Origin: Ampullaceana balthica
Taxonomy: Eukaryota > Mollusca > Gastropoda > Lymnaeidae
Direction: 5' to 3'
DNA length: 64,000 nucleotides
Assembly: GCA_944989445.1 (NCBI GenBank)
Contig: CALYLW010000346.1
Coordinates: 344,001 to 408,000, forward strand
Each line of letters opens with the position of its first letter. The stretch's first letter is position 1. Both the position numbers and the translations under genes were made by a program. The notes under the pieces are model-generated. The model had not been told where the DNA came from, made no database searches, and worked only from the letters and a program-made list of their open reading frames with translations. This document shows, one piece after another, positions 59,301 through 64,000 of this stretch.

Positions 59301-62300
59301 ATAGCCAATATTAAAATACTATAGGGCACTAAACTGCTAATATTCATTCCTTTGGGGCTGGGGGCCCAAAAATTCACATTTTTTAAGCGTTTAAGATTTT
59401 ATTCACCATTCAGTCATTAACAATCTTGAAAAATTATGACACATGTATCAATTATTATACTAATTGAAATGAACAGATGTTTTGAACTTTATATCTTGCC
59501 CAGAATGGGCCCTTGGACCCTTAATGTCGTTTTTATCTTATATGAGCTTTATAAAAATAGTTTCTACGTTAGCTACTTAGTAAATGAATAGATCTTCACC
59601 AAACTTTGCACACAAAAACTTGGTAGCCTATATTAAAATACTATAGACACTGCACTTCTAATGCCAATATCTTCGTGGCCGGGGCCCCAAATATCTTTTT
59701 TCGTATATGTTTAAGATATTTTTCCTATTTACTTTTTAAAGAGCTTGAGAAATATAGCCACAATAAAAATGAACTTAAATGAACAGGTTTTTGAAATTGA
59801 CCTCTTGCACCGAATGGGCCAGGGCCCCTTAATGCTATTTTCCCCCTATTGTAGGTATATAAAAAGTAGTTTAAGAGTTAGATATTGAGAAAAAAACTGG
59901 ATTTTGACAAAACTTAGAATATAAAAACTTAAGAGCCTATATTACTATAGGGCACTGAACTCTTAATTTCCACTCCTTCGAAAAAGTATTTTTTACTGAA
60001 CTTTAATCATTGTATTCCCTATTCAATTTTACACGAAATTGAGGAATATATATTGAGTACAATAGATAAAAGCAACATTAATGGCCCCAGGGCCCATTCT
60101 GGGCAAGATATAAAGTTCAAAACACCTGTTAGTTTCAATTTGTATAATAATGGATACATGTGTCATTATTTGTCAAGATTGTTAATGACTGAATAGTGAA
60201 TAAAATCTTAAACGTTTAAGAAATGAGTACAATGGCAATAAAAAAAATATAATATCACTCATTTTGGGGCCGGGGCCCTTAATATCATTTCTTCTTTTGT
60301 ACGCTATTTAATTATTAATTTATTTATCCGTTTGCTATGAAACTTGGATTTTTTTTTCCACACTTCCACGAAGATTTCTTCAGAATTATTTTTAAACATA
60401 CCACTCATTTGTTTCTTTAAATTTATTCCTTTTTACTTTGATCGTTGCAACGCACGACGGGTCTACTAGTGATATATAAAATATAGTTTATGCGTTAGCT
60501 ACTGAGTAAATGAATGGATCTAAACCAAAAATTGAATACACAAACTTGGTAGCCCATATTGAAATACTATAGGGCACATAACTTCAAATGTCCATTCTTT
60601 CGGGGCCGGGGGCCCCCAATGTCTTTTCTTCGTGTATGTTTAATGTATTTTCCCCCATTCAATTTTTCACGATCTTGAGGAATATATCTATGAGGAAACT
60701 TAATTAAATGAAAAGGTTTTTGAAATTTACATCTATCACCAAATGCCCAGGGGCCCTAAATGTATTTTTTCTTATATCTTCTATCTATATATATAAAAAT
60801 CAAAGTATGTCTGTGTGTGTGTGTGTGTGTGCATGTCCTTTATAGCTGACTAAACCATTCATCCGATCGTCATGAAATTTTTGGAGACTGTTAAGTACCT
60901 ACCTGGGATGGTAACTGGCAATTTTGTTTTCTAAATTTAACACTCATAGGGCACCGGGGGCCCATAATGTCTTTTTTTGCTTATATAAGATATATAAAAT
61001 ATAGTTTATGCGTTAGCTACTGAGTAAATGAATGGATCTAAACCAAAATTTCAATACAAAAACTTGGTAGCCCATATTAAAATACTATAGGGCACATAAC
61101 TTCAAATGTCCATTCCTTCGGGGCCAGGGGCCCCAGTGTCTTTTCTTCGTATATGTTTAATGAATTTTACCCCATTCAATTTTTCACGATCTGGAGGAAT
61201 ATATCTATGAGGAAACTTAATTAAATGAAAAGGATTTCGAAATTTACATCTATCACCAAATGAGCCCAGGGGCCCCTAAATGTCTTTTTTTCTTATATCT
61301 ATCTATATATATATAAATCAAAGTATGTCTGTGTGTGTGTATGTCCTTTATAGCTGACTAAACCATTCACCCGATCGTCATGAAACTTTTCGAGACTGTT
61401 GAGTATGCTCCCGGGATGGTAACTGACTACTTTTGTTTTCAAAATTTAACACTCATGGGGCGCCGGGGGCCCATAATGTCATATTTTGCTTATTTTAAAA
61501 TTCGTTTAAGCGTTATCTACTGAGTAAATGAATAGATCTTAACCAAACTTTGTATACAAAAACTTGGTAGCCCATATTATAATACTATAGGGCAGTTGAC
61601 TCCTAATGGCCACTCCTTCGGGGCTGGGGGCCCAACATACCTTTTTATTTAAACTTTTAATATTTCATTCCTCAATTCAATTATTTAAAAACTTGACAAA
61701 TAATGGAAAATGTATCCACTATTATCCATATTGAAATGAACAGGTTTCTGAACTTCATATCTTGCCCTGAATGTGCCCCGGGGCTCTTAATTTCGTTTTT
61801 TTGCTTATATGAACAATATAAATATTAGTTTATGCGTTAGCTACTTAGTAAATGAATAGATCTTCACCAAACTTTGTATACTAAATCTTGGTAGCCCATA
61901 TTAAGATATTTTTCCTATTCAATTTTTAAAGATCTTGAGAAATATATCCACAATAAAACTGAATTAAAATGAACAGGATTTTGAAGTTGACCTCTTGCAC
62001 CGAATGACCCCTTAATGTCATTTTCCCCCCTTATATTAGCTATATAAAAAGTAGTTTCAGCGTTAGATAATAAGAAAATAACTGGATTTTGACCAAACTT
62101 AGTATATAAAAACTTTAGAGCCTATATTACATTACTATAGGGCACTTAACTCCTAATGTCCATTCCCTCGGAGCTGGGGGCCCCAAATGTCTTTTTACTG
62201 AACTTTAATAATTGTATTCCCTATTCAATTTTACACGATATTGAGGAATATAGCTTGAGTACACTGGCAATAAAAAAAAACCTATATTATCACTAATTTT

Positions 62301-62501
62301 GGGGCCGGGGCCCTTAATATCGTTCCTTCTTTTGTACGCTATTTAATTATTAATTTATTTATCCGTTTGCTATGAAACTTGGAATTTTTCCACTCTTCCG
62401 CGAAGGTTTCTGCATAATTGTTTTTAAACATAACACTCATTGGTTTCTTTAAATTGATTAATTTTTACTGAGATCGTTGCAGCGCACGACGGGTCTGCTA
62501 G
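56270..62501 (+). mobile_element. Nested Helitron-like repeats, about 6 kb
   Basis: Repeated 5'-type starts 'ctatatatataaaaatcaaa' followed by TG-rich sequence and 'accattcatccgatcgtcat' occur near 56280, 59025, 60785 and 61300. Two 3' ends, 'gcacgacgggtctactag|t' (60468) and 'gcacgacgggtctgctag|t' (62501), end in CTAG before T. Internal blocks ('gggccgggggccc', 'ctatagggcac', 'gttagctactgag') recur many times. No Rep/helicase frame. A second repeat unit (57290-57470 and 57955-58130; 57560-57660 and 58610-58720) lies between. Classification as Helitron rests on the ends. Confidence 0.55.
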
Positions 62502-63528
62502 TTGAATATATAAAAGAACTAGAACAACGTAATGTCATTACGTAGTTGTAAAAAAGAAAACAAAACAAAATGTTAAGAAGTTCTTGTTAGAATCTTTGAC
62601 ACTATTAAATCCTGACAAATAGAATTGGGATTTTCGCGGTCACAGCGAGGACAATTCTAGTGCAAATATAACTATAAGCACAATTCTGGAATGTTAGCAT
62701 CCAGTGCGTCGAAAACATCATTTCATACGCAAAGTGATAAAAAGCTTGTCATGAGTCATATAAAAAATAAATGAGCTCATAGAAGTTTTAGGAGATACGG
62801 TTAGCCAAAATTCATCTTTTGGGTACAAGACATTACCTAGAAATACTCCATTGCATATGTCGGCATATGACATAGATAATATCCATATATTTCACATAAG
62901 GATCAAACAAGTCCATGTGTGTGATAAGTAAATATTGAAAATCAGAAATTAGAATTTTAGAATCTCTAAAAGATTTTATTGAAACATATTTATCTGCTTG
63001 CGACATTTCTGAAATGAGTTTATTTTAAAAGCTATCTAGAAACTGACTACCGACAGAGGCACACATGCTAGCCACCAACAGTAGAGGGACGCGCGAAATA
63101 AACGGACACTTTTTAGTTGATCTCGTTACATATTAGCAATCCACATAAATGATGACTAATTGTTTGACTAAAGCCACGACGTTATTTTAATACAATCAAT
63201 AATCAAGCATTAGTTCAAGTTTTATTCCAGACCTTTGTCCAAAGATGTATTGCGGGCATTCTTTGCAAATATCATCTTTGGTTTTTGAGTCAAATAGATC
63301 TTCTGTCCTATTCATATAACTATAGGCTGTAGTCTTAAATAACTTTATAAACTATTCGATCTTTAAGGATTTGAGCATTCCAGAGGGTCACTAAAACATA
63401 AGGTCTGCAACATTTATTCAATAAATATTAAAGCATTATGAGGCCACTGCTCTAGTTTGTTAAGTGGAGATTGTTGCATACGTTTCTGACTAGGATTCCG
63501 ACTCTTAAACCTTAAGATTATATTAATA
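62502..63528 (+). other. Gene 4 intron 1, right part
   Basis: 63105-63528 aligns with 26160-26600 of gene 2 intron 1 (for example 'aagttttattccagaccttt'). 62502-63100 has no recognised feature. Confidence 0.5.
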
Positions 63529-63832
63529 CTAGTGTATCACCCGTCAAAAATGACGGAAGTTTTCAAAATAAATACACATCATATTAAAAAATAACATAAT
63601 ATAGAACTTTCATTTATTTTATTCATTTATTATCATATTGAACAGTTTTATGCGGAACGTTCGAAAAGTGTTAGTTTTGGTGCAGTAATTTGGTGCGCTG
63701 CTTGCTAAAATTAGTAGCACTATAAAACAAAATCGATTGCAGCGCCACCTAACAGCATTACATCCTAACATCGATCGCAGCACCACCTAACAGCATTACA
63801 TCCATACAGACAACGGGAATTATGTATATTGA
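63529..63832 (-). mobile_element. Non-autonomous Helitron, 304 bp
   Basis: The - strand begins TCAATATACATAAT and ends GACGGGTGATACACTAG. The 3' hairpin is perfect (CCGTCA/TGACGG) about 11 nt from the end. The left flank 'gattatattaata' joins 'aattggtacg' to match 26610 in copy A ('gattatataaataaactggc'), so the empty site is preserved. Confidence 0.85.
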
Positions 63833-64000
63833 AATTGGTACGAGACCCCACTGACATTTTACCTGACCATGCTATATAAATTAGTAAATATATTATGTAT
63901 ATAAGATGGATAGGGCAGTTAACTAGTAGTACTAAGTACGTCAAAATTTATGGTCAGCAAAATTTTCGATTTTTTAAATTAAATTAATATTTTCCCAGAC

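Larger units (their letters stand above)
40813..64000. repeat. Segmental duplication, copy B (genes 3 and 4), truncated by window
   Basis: Partner of 5170-29500. Alignable landmarks are listed under copy A. The last bases (about 63960-64000, 'ttaatattttcccagac') match 26690-26707 just before gene 2 exon 2. Confidence 0.85.

Overview
This window is eukaryotic, AT-rich and dominated by repeats. Split genes with GT-AG introns, spliced chitin-binding (peritrophin-A/CBM14) proteins, RTE-like LINEs, hAT and Helitron DNA transposons, tRNA-derived SINEs and many minisatellites suggest a mollusc, probably a gastropod such as a freshwater pulmonate snail. That assignment is an inference from gene family and repeat style; no species marker is present.

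The real protein-coding content is a family of four related secreted chitin-binding genes on the + strand. Gene 1 (15069-19770) and gene 3 (46899-50171) each splice to 301 aa: signal peptide, two six-cysteine CBM14 domains, a small Cys-rich linker and two four-cysteine CBM14-like domains. Gene 2 (25387-29482) splices to 237 aa and lacks the first CBM14 domain. Gene 4 (from 55091) has only its first coding exon here; its second exon should lie a few tens of bases beyond the window end. Genes 1+2 and genes 3+4 are two copies of one large segmental duplication: about 5170-29500 (copy A) and about 40813-64000 (copy B, cut by the window edge). They share promoter, non-coding first exon, exon phases, an old SINE and intergenic sequence.

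Layout: 1-1590, decayed ZMYM1-like hAT transposase; 2394-3337, truncated LINE; 4280-4866, 27-bp minisatellite; 5170-29500, copy A, with a 3.3-kb hAT element (6060-9389), a 3.3-kb 24-bp satellite (10737-14031), gene 1, Helitrons and gene 2; 30176-32130, 49-bp satellite; 32198-33264, hAT transposase end blown up by a 27-bp repeat; 33427-33520, (TA)n; about 35100-38870, nearly complete RTE-like LINE on the - strand; 40094-40492, TAA-target MITE; 40813-64000, copy B, with gene 3, a second hAT element (50806-53318), the start of gene 4 and about 6 kb of nested Helitron-like repeats in its first intron.

The most unusual feature is how the two copies have diverged. Each carries private transposons whose empty sites are preserved in the other copy. 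Copy A has also turned two sequences that are single-copy in B into tandem arrays, one of about 137 units upstream of gene 1 and one of 7 units in its 3' UTR. The very long ORFs in the arrays (about 1000 aa, in five of six frames) are by-products of repeat lengths divisible by three, not genes.
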